Positions 9,335 through 18,010 of a stretch of 64,000 nucleotides of DNA are shown in pieces. The notes under the pieces were generated by a model that searched no databases, was not told the origin of the DNA, and worked only from the letters and a program-made list of their open reading frames with translations. The translations under genes were made by a program, and so were the position numbers. Each line of letters starts with the position of its first letter. Position 1 is the stretch's first letter. Source of the DNA: Prolixibacteraceae bacterium (GTDB lineage Bacteria; Bacteroidota; Bacteroidia; Bacteroidales; Prolixibacteraceae); assembly GCA_019163175.1 (NCBI GenBank), contig JAFLKN010000037.1, positions 1 through 64,000 of the forward strand, given 5' to 3'.

Positions 9335-10963
9335 TTATCTTTTTTCGCGAATAGTGGTGCTTTCACCAATCCAACCACCCAGTGTAATAGATTGACCTAC
9401 AGTCAAACCATTGAAAAAGATCTCTTCCTTTGGAGGAAAATATTGTGAATATGTTCCAATTTTCTGATTAGCTTCAGCCTCAACTGTTGGATCAACTTTT
9501 TTCCCTTTTGCATAATAATCAACTGCAACCCAAAATACTTGTGATTTTTCGAAATCACTCTCTCCATAAGATTTACTGTTGTGCGCATAAAGGTCACCAA
9601 GCATAACATATGCTTTACCAGCACTTGGATTGTTTTCAATTGATTTCTTCAGGTAAGTTTTAGCCAACTGTGGTTTCTGGAAATTTAGCTGTCCAAGTTC
9701 CAAATAATACTTTGCAAGATTAAGTGGATCTTTTTCAGAATCAATGGCCTGTTTGTAATAGGTTTCTGCTTTATCAAGCTGATCGGCTTTAACAAATAAA
9801 CGTGCCATATTGTATGCAGCCTCAGCTGATGGTTCAAGTTGATATAATTTTTCAGATGCTTTGGCAAATAAAGAACTTCCATCACAATTCTGACGATCAA
9901 GCATACGAAGCATTTTCTTCAGATCTTCTAAATTGGCAGCAATCTGATCAAATTTAGGTTCATATATGCTAATAAGTGCTTCACAATCGGCAGCTCCACT
10001 GGATTGGAATATACGATCAATTTCGTTACGGGTACTGATAAATTTTTCGGAAGCTGGCTCTTTTGCAAGATAATTACTTACAATCTTTGAAACAATATCA
10101 TACGATTCAACTACCTTTTCTTTCCCAAATTCACCTAGCCCGTAAAGGCCACGAGTGGAATTCATTAAAAGAATTAATACTGGAGCTTCTGACTCAAGTC
10201 CCTGAATTTTGACTGATTCCTGAAGATATGCATAGCCCTTTTTCAGGATAGATTTACGTTGGTCATCATTTAACTGATCACCATCACGATCAAGTTTATA
10301 TTTTAGATAATCAGCACCCTGACGACCTAAATTCATACCTTTCTGATCAAAATATTTAATGCGGTGGTCATATACCTGCATCAAAGTATCAATATATAGG
10401 TCTTTCATTTTACGATCAGTAGTACCCTCAATAAATGTCTGATAAATATTCAATCCGTGGATATAAATATTTACACTTGATTTTGGATAAGTCTTGTAAA
10501 GAATCCTCCATGGACCCAGTGATGATTTATAATCCTTTTGATCATAGAACTGTTTTTCAAGAGTGTAAGTGCTCATGTAATCCTTATCCTTTACAGCAAT
10601 CAATTCTGCTGCAGTTTTAAGTATTGCACCAGTCTCTGTTTCTTCAACAGCAACAGGAATTGTACCATCAAAACTAAAGTCAATCACATTGTTAGTGTTG
10701 CCTTCAATATCAAGTTTACGAGCGTCATCAATAAATGTAAACTTAAGGTATTTACATTTTTCAGGAACAGTGATTTCATAAATACCATCGAAACTTGTCA
10801 TAAAAGTTCCGGTTGATTTTTGTCCCTCAACGGTTACACCTGCGGCAACTTTGCCTTCACGGTAAACTGTTCCTTTTATTACACGTTGAGCAACTGCAGC
10901 ATATGTTAGCATAAGCGCAACGGCCAGTGTAAGAAGAATTGGTTTTAACATTAACGTTTTCAT
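9335..10963 (-). CDS. Secreted carboxypeptidase-regulatory-like/TPR protein, function unknown
   Basis: This 542-aa protein has a signal peptide (about residues 1-25, ending AAVAQ). A short beta-rich domain at about 28-105 resembles the carboxypeptidase-regulatory or SusC-plug extension type (VIKGTVYREGKVAAGVTVEG, FDGIYEITVP). Helical tetratricopeptide repeats fill the C-terminal half, clearest at about 375-470 (EAAYNMARLFVKADQLDKAETYYKQAI is a textbook repeat unit). It is probably periplasmic or outer-membrane associated. It follows the outer-membrane protein gene by 29 nt and is the last gene of the nadB operon before the terminator. Partner proteins are unknown; an assembly or scaffold role for its neighbour is only inference. 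Confidence 0.75.
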   Translation of the reverse strand: MKTLMLKPILLTLAVALMLTYAAVAQRVIKGTVYREGKVAAGVTVEGQKSTGTFMTSFDGIYEITVPEKCKYLKFTFIDDARKLDIEGNTNNVIDFSFDGTIPVAVEETETGAILKTAAELIAVKDKDYMSTYTLEKQFYDQKDYKSSLGPWRILYKTYPKSSVNIYIHGLNIYQTFIEGTTDRKMKDLYIDTLMQVYDHRIKYFDQKGMNLGRQGADYLKYKLDRDGDQLNDDQRKSILKKGYAYLQESVKIQGLESEAPVLILLMNSTRGLYGLGEFGKEKVVESYDIVSKIVSNYLAKEPASEKFISTRNEIDRIFQSSGAADCEALISIYEPKFDQIAANLEDLKKMLRMLDRQNCDGSSLFAKASEKLYQLEPSAEAAYNMARLFVKADQLDKAETYYKQAIDSEKDPLNLAKYYLELGQLNFQKPQLAKTYLKKSIENNPSAGKAYVMLGDLYAHNSKSYGESDFEKSQVFWVAVDYYAKGKKVDPTVEAEANQKIGTYSQYFPPKEEIFFNGLTVGQSITLGGWIGESTTIREKR

Positions 10964-10992
10964 TTTATTTGTTTTTATTTGGTTTTGCCTTG

Positions 10993-12270
10993 TTAATCAA
11001 ATTTTCGTTTAACGAACCAATAATCGGAAAGGTTGAGGTACAAACTTAACTTGGTGTAATTATCTCGAACCAGATTATCTTTCGTTGTTCCCCTTTTCCC
11101 AAATTCGACTGCAAAGTTAGCAGTTGATTTGGATTTTGGGAACGGTACTCCAACTCCAAAACTTATGCCAAACTCCTTTATCTGATGATCGTTCAATTTC
11201 AAGTACGAATTTTCCTGATGAATCCCCGCACGATACTTGACTCTTTTAAGATAACTTCGGATAGAGAAAGCTTCAGGAATATACTCAAATCCTGCAGAAA
11301 AGCGACTCTGATTAGTAAGCAACGCATCGGTTTGTCCATAAAATGTTGCCTTACTCCATCCGGCATAGTAATAATCAGCATTTATTTCGAGCTTATTCAA
11401 TTTAGCATATGACAAGCCAATCCCAAATGTTGATGGAAGTTTAATAATTCCTTTGCTTTCCGGAATTAATTCGAGTGTGTCAGAAAGAGTGCTGGATCCA
11501 ACTGTGATGGCTTTGTATGTGAAAACTCGATGAAGTGCAGTCACATCCGACTGCCGTTCAAAAGTGACTCCCAATGTTAAAAATTGATTCTTTTTAAGTT
11601 CCAGGTCATATTGAAGGCCATAAGTCAAAGTAAAATCACGAAGACGGGTACCCTCCGTTTTTGAAATATAAAAGAGCTGTGCGTTGTCAAAACCAATTCC
11701 TGTATTTTGGTTCAAGCGACCAAAAAGGTAATTTAGGTTTGCGCCAACAGATAAACCCTTAAATGGAGTAATTGACGTTCCGAAAAATGCTTTGGATGTA
11801 GTTCCTTCTCCACTGTAGCTGTGATACACATTTCCAGATCCGGATAATTCTTCACTAAATGCCACTTCGTAACCCATGTCAGAAAACGGTTGAACCCCCA
11901 TTGCAGCTCCCAGCCATCTGGTAACCGGCCAACTCAGCGAGAAATACCTGAAATTAACATCGTTAGTATTTAGCTTACCCTGATCGCTCTTATAATTGGA
12001 CATTGTTCCGTCAACGCCAAAATCAAAAACAAATGAAAGACTGTCATTTGAAGTGTAAGAGGCAGGATTTGCAGAATTAATTTGGACACTGTGACGACTC
12101 CCTAATGATGCTCCACCCATAGCTGCTGTTCGGCCATAACCGTAATGGTGCAAGTCACCTATTCCATATCTTGAGAAAGGCGAGGTTGTGTTGTTATTTT
12201 GCGCAAAGCCAGAGAATCCGCAGATAATCAAAAACATCACGACTGTTAGAGCATTATTTCTTTTTAGCAT
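10993..12270 (-). CDS. Outer-membrane beta-barrel protein, function unknown
   Basis: It is 425 aa with a signal peptide (about 1-23, ending GFAQ). The rest is rich in alternating beta-strands with aromatic residues at strand ends, as in OmpP1/FadL-like and other barrels. The mature N-terminus (NTTSPFSRYGIGDLHHYGYGRTAAMGGAS) resembles a family widespread in Bacteroidota that begins SPYSRYGIGD. The C-terminus ends with the strand LSLYLNLSDYWFVKRKFD. Its start overlaps the coaX end by 17 nt, so the two are translationally linked. Cargo is unknown; I see no TonB box or plug domain. Confidence 0.75.
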   Translation of the reverse strand: MLKRNNALTVVMFLIICGFSGFAQNNNTTSPFSRYGIGDLHHYGYGRTAAMGGASLGSRHSVQINSANPASYTSNDSLSFVFDFGVDGTMSNYKSDQGKLNTNDVNFRYFSLSWPVTRWLGAAMGVQPFSDMGYEVAFSEELSGSGNVYHSYSGEGTTSKAFFGTSITPFKGLSVGANLNYLFGRLNQNTGIGFDNAQLFYISKTEGTRLRDFTLTYGLQYDLELKKNQFLTLGVTFERQSDVTALHRVFTYKAITVGSSTLSDTLELIPESKGIIKLPSTFGIGLSYAKLNKLEINADYYYAGWSKATFYGQTDALLTNQSRFSAGFEYIPEAFSIRSYLKRVKYRAGIHQENSYLKLNDHQIKEFGISFGVGVPFPKSKSTANFAVEFGKRGTTKDNLVRDNYTKLSLYLNLSDYWFVKRKFD

Positions 12271-12991
12271 TGTGTTCCAGTATCCTGTTTAAACCTATTA
12301 AGGTTAAGTTAAAGTGTACAAATATGGAATAATTTAATTTTTTATCAAAAAAATTAGAATCACCCCCAGTCATAATGATTTGTAAATTTTGATAATTTCT
12401 GTTAAATAAATCAATAGTTTCTGCTGCCTCGAATAGAATTCCATTTTGAACTCCTGCCCGAATTGCATCAGGTGTATTTCTTCCAATCAGCTGAAATTCA
12501 TCAGAATGACTAACTAATGGGAGTTTCCCGGTGAACTGATTCAGTGCTTTGAAACGCATTTCTAAACCAGGTGAAATATTTCCTCCAATAAACTGATTCT
12601 TTTCTGAAACCAAATCGTAGGTTATAGCAGTACCGGCATCAATAACCAACAAATTCTGATCAGGAAAAAGTTCGTTAGCTCCAACAGCAGCAGCTAACCT
12701 GTCTTTCCCGAGTGTTTCAGGTGTTTCGTATAAATTCCCAATCGGAAGTTCAGTCTGATGATCGAGCTCAATAAAAAGTTCAAACTGTTCAGACATGAAT
12801 TTGATTAACTCTTCGTCTTTAGGTTTTACACTTGACAAAATCGCTTTAGTCAATTGCGGATGCTCATCTTTCAGCATCTTAACGTGACTGACAGTCAAAT
12901 GGTCGATAGGAACATTAAACATGAGGTCATGCTGATTGAACAACGCGATCTTTGTGCGACTATTGCCAATATCTATGACGAGATTTATCAA
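12254..12991 (-). CDS. coaX: Type III pantothenate kinase
   Basis: CoaX phosphorylates pantothenate, the first step of coenzyme A synthesis, and unlike CoaA is not feedback-inhibited by CoA. The 245-aa protein shows the ASKHA phosphate motif DIGNSRTKIALF at the N-terminus, the ETLGKDRLAAAVGA block, and LLVIDAGTAITYDLV, with GGNISPGLEMRFKAL after it. All are hallmarks of the type III family. It lies 3 nt after nadC and overlaps the following gene by 17 nt, placing CoA and NAD cofactor synthesis in one operon. Confidence 0.96.
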   Translation of the reverse strand: MINLVIDIGNSRTKIALFNQHDLMFNVPIDHLTVSHVKMLKDEHPQLTKAILSSVKPKDEELIKFMSEQFELFIELDHQTELPIGNLYETPETLGKDRLAAAVGANELFPDQNLLVIDAGTAITYDLVSEKNQFIGGNISPGLEMRFKALNQFTGKLPLVSHSDEFQLIGRNTPDAIRAGVQNGILFEAAETIDLFNRNYQNLQIIMTGGDSNFFDKKLNYSIFVHFNLTLIGLNRILEHNAKKK

Positions 12992-12994
12992 TTG

Positions 12995-13837
12995 TTAATC
13001 CTCTATACGTTGACTAATATCCAAAGCACTAACCGAATGTGTAAGCGCTCCGATTGAAATATAATCGACCCCAGTTGCTGCAACTTCACGTAAACGTTCA
13101 AGTGTCATATTTCCTGAAGCTTCTACCTTAGCCCTGCCTGCAATTAGTTCGACACCTTTACGCATTGTTTCCAAATCCATATTGTCGAGCATAATGATAT
13201 CAACTTTTGCGTCAATAGCCTCCTGCACTTGTGCAAGAGTTGTGGTTTCTACTTCAATCTTAATGCTATGATCAAGGTTACTGCGTAAGGCTTTTACTGC
13301 AGCAGTTATTCCTCCAGCTACTTCAATGTGGTTATCTTTAATCATTGCCATGTCATGAAGTCCATGACGGTGATTACTTGCACCACCTTTTTTCACAGCA
13401 TATTTATCTAACTTATTGAATCCTGGCAAAGTCTTCCGTGTATCCAAAATCACTGTTTGGAAATCTTTAACAGCATCGGCATATTTGGCTGACATCGTTG
13501 CTATTCCGGATAAGCGTTGCAAAAAGTTGAGGGCCGTGCGTTCACCAGTCAACAAGGCACGGTAAGTACCTTCAAATTCAACCAACAAATCACCACTTTT
13601 TACATGCGCACCCTCTTCAACCTTTTCATTCCAAATAAGTTCCGAATCCAGTTTTCTAAAAACCATTTCTGCAATGGGCAGACCTGAAATAACACCATTG
13701 GCTTTGGCCACCATTTTGGCTTTGCGCCTTATTTCAGATGGAACAATATTATCAGTGGTGATATCGCCATCACCAACATCATCTTTTAATGCGATGTCAA
13801 TGAGTATATTAGCGGCATCAATTACCTTTTTGTTCAT
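12995..13837 (-). CDS. nadC: Quinolinate phosphoribosyltransferase
   Basis: NadC converts quinolinate and PRPP to nicotinate mononucleotide, the second dedicated step after NadB in de novo NAD synthesis. At 280 aa it has the family's usual length. The N-terminal domain carries GERTALNFLQRLSGIAT. The active-site segment runs TRKTLPGFNKLDKYAVKKGG, then NHRHGLHDMAMIKDNH, with EVETTTLAQ, IMLDNMD and EASGNMTLE later, ending in GVDYISIGALTHS. It is 4 nt downstream of nadB and upstream of coaX. nadA is not in the window. Confidence 0.97.
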   Translation of the reverse strand: MNKKVIDAANILIDIALKDDVGDGDITTDNIVPSEIRRKAKMVAKANGVISGLPIAEMVFRKLDSELIWNEKVEEGAHVKSGDLLVEFEGTYRALLTGERTALNFLQRLSGIATMSAKYADAVKDFQTVILDTRKTLPGFNKLDKYAVKKGGASNHRHGLHDMAMIKDNHIEVAGGITAAVKALRSNLDHSIKIEVETTTLAQVQEAIDAKVDIIMLDNMDLETMRKGVELIAGRAKVEASGNMTLERLREVAATGVDYISIGALTHSVSALDISQRIED

Positions 13838-13841
13838 GACT

Positions 13842-15431
13842 TTATTTGTTTATTTCCTGAAATCTAAAATGTTGATCCTTTTGCTGAATCAGGTGAACAC
13901 ATAATTTTGGATCCTCTGATCGGTAATCCTCACGAATGTGTCCGCCACGGCTTTCTTTCCGAATTAATGCCGATTCGCAAATGAGGGTGCAAATATCAGC
14001 AATGTGTTTGATTTTTAAAAGATTGTATTCATTAATTTTTTCGGGAAGTCGACTTTTTATAATACGAAGCTCTTCTAAAGCCTCGTTAAGTTTTTCTGCG
14101 GAACGCACTATGCCCGCATTCTTACTCATAAGCGCTGCAATATTGTTCTTTGCTTCAAGAAAATTGTTTTCGTTTTCAGAATTTACATGAATAATATTTA
14201 ATTCCGGCAGATCAATGTAAATCTGTTTCCTCTGTGTCGCTTTCTCAGCCGCCCGTTTACCAAAAACCAGACATTCGAGCAATGAATTACTGGCCAGTCT
14301 GTTAGCTCCCATCACACCCGTTGATGCCACTTCGCCACAAGCAAAAAGCCCGGGAATATTGGTCTCTCCGGATAAATCGGTATGAATTCCACCCACCATA
14401 TAATGAGCTGCTGGTGAAACAGGCAACAAATCACTGGTTAAGTCGATATTGTAATTTAATAAGGTCTGGTAAATATTCGAGAACCGTTTTTTGATTAGTT
14501 CAGGGTTGAGGTGCTTTAAGCTCAAGTAAAGAAAATCGGTCTGATGTACTTGCAGTTGGTTGTAAATAGCCAAAGCAACAACATCGCGCGGGGCAAGTTC
14601 GGCAAGCGGATGAATTTGCTGCATGAACCGCTCTCCATTGGGATTCAGTAACCAAGCGCCCTCTCCGCGAACTGCTTCGCTGATTAAAAATGCCTCTTCA
14701 CCCGGGATGCACAATGCTGTTGGATGAAACTGTATAAATTCAATATCAGAAAGTTTGGCTCCTGCATGATAAGCAAGAGCAATCCCATCGCCGGTAGCAG
14801 TATGCGGATTGGTTGACCGGTCGTAAATACGCGACAATCCACCGGTTGCAATGATAGTAGCCTTCGATTTGAAAACAATATTTTTTCCGGTGACAAAGTC
14901 GAATGCCTGAACACCAGCACATATTTGATCTACAACCAGCAGTTCAACTACAGTGGTGTACTCAAAAACTTCAATATTATTCTGCTCCTTAACTTTTTTC
15001 AGCATAAAACAAGTCAGTCCTTTGCCAGTGGCATCTCCTCCGGCATGAAGTATGCGCCGATGGGTATGACCACCTTCGAGTCCAAGAACAAATTCGCCTT
15101 TTTCCTTGTCGAATTCCATTCCAAGACTTATTAATTCCTGAACACATTTTTGTCCTTCTGAAACCAATATTTCTACCGCATCCAGATCACAAAGTTCGCG
15201 ACCTGCTACAAGAGTATCCTGAATATGAGACTCAAAAGAATCTTCAGGAGCTGTAACGGCAGCAATCCCACCCTGCGCGTAATAGGAGTTACTGATATCA
15301 AGTTGAGATTTGGTAATAATGGCAACACTACCATTCTTCGATGCGTGATAAGCAGCCGTGAGGCCAGCCAAACCACTTCCGATGATTATGGTGTCGAATT
15401 CTTTGATTTCAATGGAATTAGAATGTGCCAT
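13842..15431 (-). CDS. nadB: L-aspartate oxidase
   Basis: NadB is an FAD enzyme that oxidises L-aspartate to iminoaspartate for quinolinate synthesis. It has the N-terminal dinucleotide motif IIGSGLAGLTAAYHAS, NSYYAQGGIAAV, the GGHTHRRILHAGGDATG block, and HPTALCIPGEEAFLISEAVRGEG. The catalytic region reads PAAHYMVGGIHTDLSG, followed by FACGEVASTGVMGANRLASNSLLE. I use the ATG at 15431 (529 aa). The frame extends to 15461, but that start lies within a TACCTTTG -7 box and would be upstream of the transcript. First gene of the nadB-nadC-coaX operon. No Cys cluster typical of oxygen-sensitive NadA-linked forms was looked for beyond this. Confidence 0.96.
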   Translation of the reverse strand: MAHSNSIEIKEFDTIIIGSGLAGLTAAYHASKNGSVAIITKSQLDISNSYYAQGGIAAVTAPEDSFESHIQDTLVAGRELCDLDAVEILVSEGQKCVQELISLGMEFDKEKGEFVLGLEGGHTHRRILHAGGDATGKGLTCFMLKKVKEQNNIEVFEYTTVVELLVVDQICAGVQAFDFVTGKNIVFKSKATIIATGGLSRIYDRSTNPHTATGDGIALAYHAGAKLSDIEFIQFHPTALCIPGEEAFLISEAVRGEGAWLLNPNGERFMQQIHPLAELAPRDVVALAIYNQLQVHQTDFLYLSLKHLNPELIKKRFSNIYQTLLNYNIDLTSDLLPVSPAAHYMVGGIHTDLSGETNIPGLFACGEVASTGVMGANRLASNSLLECLVFGKRAAEKATQRKQIYIDLPELNIIHVNSENENNFLEAKNNIAALMSKNAGIVRSAEKLNEALEELRIIKSRLPEKINEYNLLKIKHIADICTLICESALIRKESRGGHIREDYRSEDPKLCVHLIQQKDQHFRFQEINK

Positions 15432-15458
15432 TTGCAGAAAAATTTTCCTGAGAGGGCG

Positions 15459-15466
15459 CAAAGGTA
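15459..15466 (-). promoter_or_regulatory. -7 box of the nadB operon
   Basis: TACCTTTG at 15466-15459 on the minus strand is an exact TAnnTTTG. It gives a leader of about 20-25 nt to the ATG at 15431 and rules out the longer nadB start at 15461. No clear -33 TTTG is seen in the G/A-rich 15481-15490. Confidence 0.55.
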
Positions 15467-15494
15467 TAAAATCTGATTAAGAGGAGGAGGTTTC

Positions 15495-16190
15495 TCAGTA
15501 GTTTTTTATTTCGAGCATAAATCCGCTTCCATGGATATTTCGAATTTCAACAGATGAATCTTCAATAAAAAGTTTCCGAAGCTTTGTAAGGTAAACATCC
15601 ATGCTTCTTGCTGTGAAATAACCATCGTCTCCCCATATCTTTTTGAGTGCAGTTTCGCGGGGCAACAATTCATTTTGGTTATCGCAAAGCATTTTAAGTA
15701 ACTCAGCTTCTTTCGGTGAGAGTTTTTGCTTCACATTATCGCGGTCAACTGTCCGAAGTTTATAATCGAACAGATAAGTTCCGATTTGATAAAAGTCTGA
15801 TTCTTTGGCCTGACTGCCTGATTGCCGCTTCAGAATGGATTTGAGCTTATAAATAAGAACTTCGGTGTCGAACGGCTTAGTAATGTAATCGTCGGCACCA
15901 ATCCGGTAGCCTTTTAAAACATCTTCTCTCATATTCTTGGCTGTGAGAAACAGAATTGGTATTTCCGAATTCAATTTCCGAATCTCAGCGGCAATAGTGA
16001 ATCCGTCAACATTCGGCAACATCACGTCGAGTATACAAATATTGAAATTCGTTTTTTTGAACTGACCTACAGCATGCTGACCATCATCGACCCAAACCAC
16101 ATCAAAATCGCTGATTTCGAGATACGATTTAAGTACAGCTCCAAAGCTGAGATCATCTTCGACCAAAAATATGCAGGGTTTTTGAGCCAT
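15495..16190 (-). CDS. OmpR/PhoB-family response regulator
   Basis: The 231-aa DNA-binding regulator has a receiver domain (about 1-120) with the acidic pocket VEDD, phospho-acceptor Asp in ICILDVMLPNVDGF, Thr in ILFLTAKN and Lys in DDYITKPFD. A winged-helix trans_reg_C domain follows (about 130-231: LSPKEAELLKMLCDN, ARSMDVYLTKLRKLF, IRNIHGSGFML). It is 25 nt downstream of its cognate kinase gene in the same operon. The pair resembles the RprX/RprY type of Bacteroides. The four TTAAC repeats upstream of the kinase are a likely binding site, by inference from how OmpR/PhoB proteins bind tandem repeats. Confidence 0.95.
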   Translation of the reverse strand: MAQKPCIFLVEDDLSFGAVLKSYLEISDFDVVWVDDGQHAVGQFKKTNFNICILDVMLPNVDGFTIAAEIRKLNSEIPILFLTAKNMREDVLKGYRIGADDYITKPFDTEVLIYKLKSILKRQSGSQAKESDFYQIGTYLFDYKLRTVDRDNVKQKLSPKEAELLKMLCDNQNELLPRETALKKIWGDDGYFTARSMDVYLTKLRKLFIEDSSVEIRNIHGSGFMLEIKNY

Positions 16191-16215
16191 GTTCTGAATT
16201 TAAGAGTAAATATAA

Positions 16216-17868
16216 CTATTCCCTGACAAAAGGGATGAAAACCTCGAATCGACTGCCTTTCCCGGGCTCGCTTTGCACTGCAATATTTCCCCGGTTGGCC
16301 TCCAAAACAGCTTTCACATAACTTAGACCCAGACCAAAACCTTTCACGTTGTGTATATTGCCACTGGTCTGCCGGTAAAATCGTTCGAATATCCGGCTCT
16401 GCACCGCTTTGTTCATTCCAATTCCCTTGTCTTCAACTACAATTAATACACCTTTAGTGTTATTACTTGTCGAGATTTTAATTTCAGGAGCACTAAACGA
16501 ATATTTATTGGCATTGTCGAGCAGATTATAAATAAGGTTGGCAAAATGGCTCAGGTCGCTTGTTGCAACCGGGTTTACTGCCCTTAATTCACTGGTAAGG
16601 GAACCACCTTTTTTCTCTACTTGAAGAACAATACTTTGTATGGCATCTTCAATCACTTCATGAAGATTAAAAGCTTCCCATTTAAATTCAAAATCTTTCT
16701 TGTCAAGCCGGGCAATCGTCAAAATATCTTCAACCTGTCGATTCATCCGAATATTTTCCTTCTTAATCATTTCCACGAAATACCTTATTCGTTCCGGGTT
16801 TTCAATGATCTTTTGATTGGTAATTGAATCAGCAGCAACAGATATTGTAGCGATTGGTGTTTTAAATTCGTGGGTCATGTTGTTAATGAAGTCAGACTTC
16901 ATTTCCGAAATTTTCTTTTGTTTCAGAATAAAATAAATACTCACTGCAAAAGTTACCAGTACAATGACTGAAAATATCAGTGAAATAAACAGTAACCAAT
17001 TCAGTGTTTTGTATATAAACGATTCTTTATCTGGAAAATAAACCGAAATGAAAGCATTTTTTTCGAATATATCATTCGGGTATAAATTGACTTTGTAATT
17101 ACTTTTCACAAGCAACAAGGTATCCGCATTGGCCGATTTATCTGAGAAAATTGAATCTTTAATAATGCCAAGTTCAAATAGGATGGGAATATTCCGATTT
17201 TCAAGTTCTTTCTTTAAAACCTCATTCACGCGGTCGAGCGGAACTTCTTCCTCCCAGGTCGAAATTTCCTGAACAACTTTATTGGCAACCCTTTTCAGCT
17301 TAAGCGTTTTAATTTCCATGCGCTGTTTAAGCTGACCCGCCGAATCGATATTTGTATCAAAATGCGTAACGATAGAATCAAATTTGTTGATTCCATCTGC
17401 ATATACTGAACCTATATTGCGGGCTATACTGTCGCTATTAATGAAAACAAAGTTCTCTTCTCCGGAAGTAAGGCTGTCCTTTTTGGTAGTGATTTGATAT
17501 TTATATCCATTCTTTTTACCCTCAGCTCTAACGATCATTTCTATCTGGCGTTTGGATGGCCTGTGCTGAGCTTTTAGATTTCCCATTCTTCCGGGACCAT
17601 GTATAAAAATATTAGGTGGTATAGGTGGTGCAGGTGGTATTCCCTGAAAATGCATAGTATCGCCAAATGAAAAATGATTGATAAGCCGAAAGTCCTGCAT
17701 CGTTTCAAGCCTGTTGGTGGTGCTTGTCAATGCTTCGTTTACGCTGCGATCGAACAATTCATTCTTCACGCGAATGGCATTGTTCATCCAAACCAGCTGA
17801 ATAATGATGATTCCGATAATCGAAATACCCATCAGCGCAATAAGACCGGTGATTATTTTTTTATTCAT
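16216..17868 (-). CDS. Sensor histidine kinase with periplasmic domain
   Basis: This 550-aa membrane kinase has a first transmembrane helix at about 5-27, a periplasmic sensor region of about 260 residues, and a second helix at about 290-312. The HisKA domain has H-box NMTHEFKTPIATI, and the HATPase domain has LLDNANKYS, VEDKGIGM and GFGLGLSYVKAV. The sensor region contains HFQGIPPAPPIPPNIF (residues 73-88), nearly the same as a segment in the secreted protein encoded divergently, followed by GPGRMG. No HAMP domain is obvious. It is cotranscribed with the downstream response regulator. A TATCTTTG box ends only 4 nt before the ATG, so the message may be leaderless. The signal is unknown; envelope or metal stress is a guess. 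Confidence 0.94.
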   Translation of the reverse strand: MNKKIITGLIALMGISIIGIIIIQLVWMNNAIRVKNELFDRSVNEALTSTTNRLETMQDFRLINHFSFGDTMHFQGIPPAPPIPPNIFIHGPGRMGNLKAQHRPSKRQIEMIVRAEGKKNGYKYQITTKKDSLTSGEENFVFINSDSIARNIGSVYADGINKFDSIVTHFDTNIDSAGQLKQRMEIKTLKLKRVANKVVQEISTWEEEVPLDRVNEVLKKELENRNIPILFELGIIKDSIFSDKSANADTLLLVKSNYKVNLYPNDIFEKNAFISVYFPDKESFIYKTLNWLLFISLIFSVIVLVTFAVSIYFILKQKKISEMKSDFINNMTHEFKTPIATISVAADSITNQKIIENPERIRYFVEMIKKENIRMNRQVEDILTIARLDKKDFEFKWEAFNLHEVIEDAIQSIVLQVEKKGGSLTSELRAVNPVATSDLSHFANLIYNLLDNANKYSFSAPEIKISTSNNTKGVLIVVEDKGIGMNKAVQSRIFERFYRQTSGNIHNVKGFGLGLSYVKAVLEANRGNIAVQSEPGKGSRFEVFIPFVRE

Positions 17869-17872
17869 AGAT

Positions 17873-17880
17873 CAAAGATA
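17873..17880 (-). promoter_or_regulatory. -7 box of the two-component operon (possible leaderless start)
   Basis: TATCTTTG at 17880-17873 on the minus strand is an exact -7 box. It is separated from the kinase ATG (17868) by only ATCT, so transcription would begin at or next to the start codon. No TTTG is present at the -33 position, which would fit an activator-dependent promoter using the TTAAC repeats at 17908-17944. Confidence 0.45.
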
Positions 17881-17907
17881 ATCATTAAATATCGCGCTGA
17901 TAGGACT

Positions 17908-17944
17908 TTAACTTTTTGTTAACAGACTTTAACCGGCTCTTAAC
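17908..17944. promoter_or_regulatory. Four TTAAC direct repeats, likely response-regulator operator
   Basis: TTAAC occurs at 17908-17912, 17919-17923, 17929-17933 and 17940-17944, at start-to-start distances of 11, 10 and 11 bp, so all face the same side of the helix. The array lies between the divergent -7 boxes of the kinase operon and the secreted protein gene. Its last repeat sits at the -33 position of the plus-strand promoter. OmpR/PhoB-family proteins bind such tandem half-sites; the Bacillus PhoP site TTAACA with about 11-bp spacing is a close parallel. Assignment to the adjacent regulator is inference. Confidence 0.65.
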
Positions 17945-17967
17945 TCATAGTAAAGATGCCATTGCCG

Positions 17968-17975
17968 TATCTTTG
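17968..17975 (+). promoter_or_regulatory. -7 box of the secreted Met/Pro-rich protein gene
   Basis: TATCTTTG at 17968-17975 on the plus strand is an exact -7 box, about 35 nt before the ATG at 18011. The -33 position holds the last TTAAC repeat instead of TTTG, which suggests activation by a protein bound there. Confidence 0.6.
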
Positions 17976-18010
17976 TTTCAGAAAATTTAATCACTCAAAT
18001 TTATACAACC

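Noticed and set aside
15432-15461. nadB start at 15461
   Set aside because: It falls inside the TACCTTTG promoter box, and the added residues resemble no NadB N-terminus.
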